6,509 bases of DNA from Lysobacterales bacterium. GTDB lineage: Bacteria > Pseudomonadota > Gammaproteobacteria > Xanthomonadales > SZUA-36. Position numbers and translations under genes: made by a program. Within the stretch, counting starts at the first letter, position 1, and each line of letters begins with the position of its first letter. The notes beneath the pieces are model-generated. The model did no database searches. It saw nothing but the letters and a program-made list of their open reading frames with translations, and was not told where the DNA came from. Where the stretch lies: NCBI GenBank assembly GCA_030637665.1, contig DAOWGA010000085.1, forward strand, positions 1 through 6,509. The letters run 5' to 3'. Shown piece by piece: positions 6,252-6,509 of the stretch.

Positions 6252-6509
6252 TTATCCCAGCACGCCGGATGCCGCCAGTCGCTCAATATCTGTTTCACTC
6301 ATGCCCAAACCGGCGAGCACTTCACCACTGTGTGCCCCCAGCTGTACACCGCTGAAGTGATAACGGGCCCGGGATGCAGAGAACTTGATGGGACTGGCGA
6401 TTTGTCGCTGTGAGCCGCAAGCGGGCGTCGGGACTTCGGTGATCATGCCCCGGGCTACAAGTTGTTCGTTTTCAGTAGCTTCGGCAAAGCTCAGGACCGG
6501 CTCGACACA
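6252..6509 (-). CDS. Family III CoA transferase (CaiB/BaiF; AMACR-like), C-terminal end, partial
   Basis: Only the last 85 codons are inside the window; the reading frame stays open to the right edge, and the visible ATG at 6446 is internal. The piece begins CVEPVLSFAEATENEQLVAR, the very typical C-terminal segment of CaiB/BaiF enzymes and alpha-methylacyl-CoA racemases. It continues RGMITEV, QIASPIKFS, and ends with GAHSGEVLAGLGMSETDIER and a short tail, the standard end of the family. Members either move CoA between acids or epimerise 2-methylacyl-CoA, and this fragment cannot tell the two apart because the catalytic Asp lies further upstream. Its place before an MFE-2-like dehydrogenase and an SCP-x thiolase would suit either activation or racemisation of the substrate. 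It reads in the same direction as the rest; the TAA stop is at 6252-6254. Confidence 0.9.
   Translation of the reverse strand, partial: CVEPVLSFAEATENEQLVARGMITEVPTPACGSQRQIASPIKFSASRARYHFSGVQLGAHSGEVLAGLGMSETDIERLAASGVLG

Noticed and set aside
6252..6446. A separate 64-codon gene starting at the ATG at 6446
   Set aside because: The frame is open upstream to the window edge, and CVEPVLSFAEA before that ATG is conserved CaiB/BaiF sequence, so the ATG is internal.

Overview
The window is a one-directional block of acyl-CoA catabolism genes, all on the minus strand. Moderate GC, strong Shine-Dalgarno sites, very short gaps and stop/start overlaps suggest a proteobacterium, perhaps one of the lipid- or steroid-degrading marine gammaproteobacteria. 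That placement is an inference from gene content; no marker gene is present.

Reading from right to left, which is the direction of transcription: the C-terminal end of a family III (CaiB/BaiF, AMACR-like) CoA transferase or racemase, cut by the right edge (6252-6509); a 104-base gap; an SDR of the peroxisomal MFE-2/HSD17B4 dehydrogenase type (5233-6147); an SCP-x type thiolase (4049-5221); a MaoC-like protein with a degenerate active site (3597-4049); a MaoC-like hydratase with an intact active site (3193-3594); an acyl-CoA dehydrogenase of the LCAD/IVD catalytic type (2019-3167); a 103-base gap with a possible weak promoter; an NAD(P)-dependent aldehyde dehydrogenase (401-1915); and the start of an iron-containing alcohol dehydrogenase broken by two in-frame stop codons (1-359, running off the left edge).

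Together the enzymes make a full beta-oxidation cycle: ACAD (desaturation), paired MaoC proteins (hydration), SDR (3-hydroxyacyl-CoA oxidation) and SCP-x thiolase (cleavage). The aldehyde dehydrogenase, and formerly the alcohol dehydrogenase, would feed in an alcohol or aldehyde, and the CoA transferase/racemase would activate or epimerise the acid. AMACR-like protein, MFE-2-type dehydrogenase, hydratase-2 fold and SCP-x thiolase are the same classes of parts that animal peroxisomes use for 2-methyl-branched fatty acids and bile acid side chains. A branched, isoprenoid or steroid side-chain substrate is therefore a reasonable inference, but the sequence does not prove it. No RNA gene, CRISPR array, insertion sequence or clear terminator was seen.
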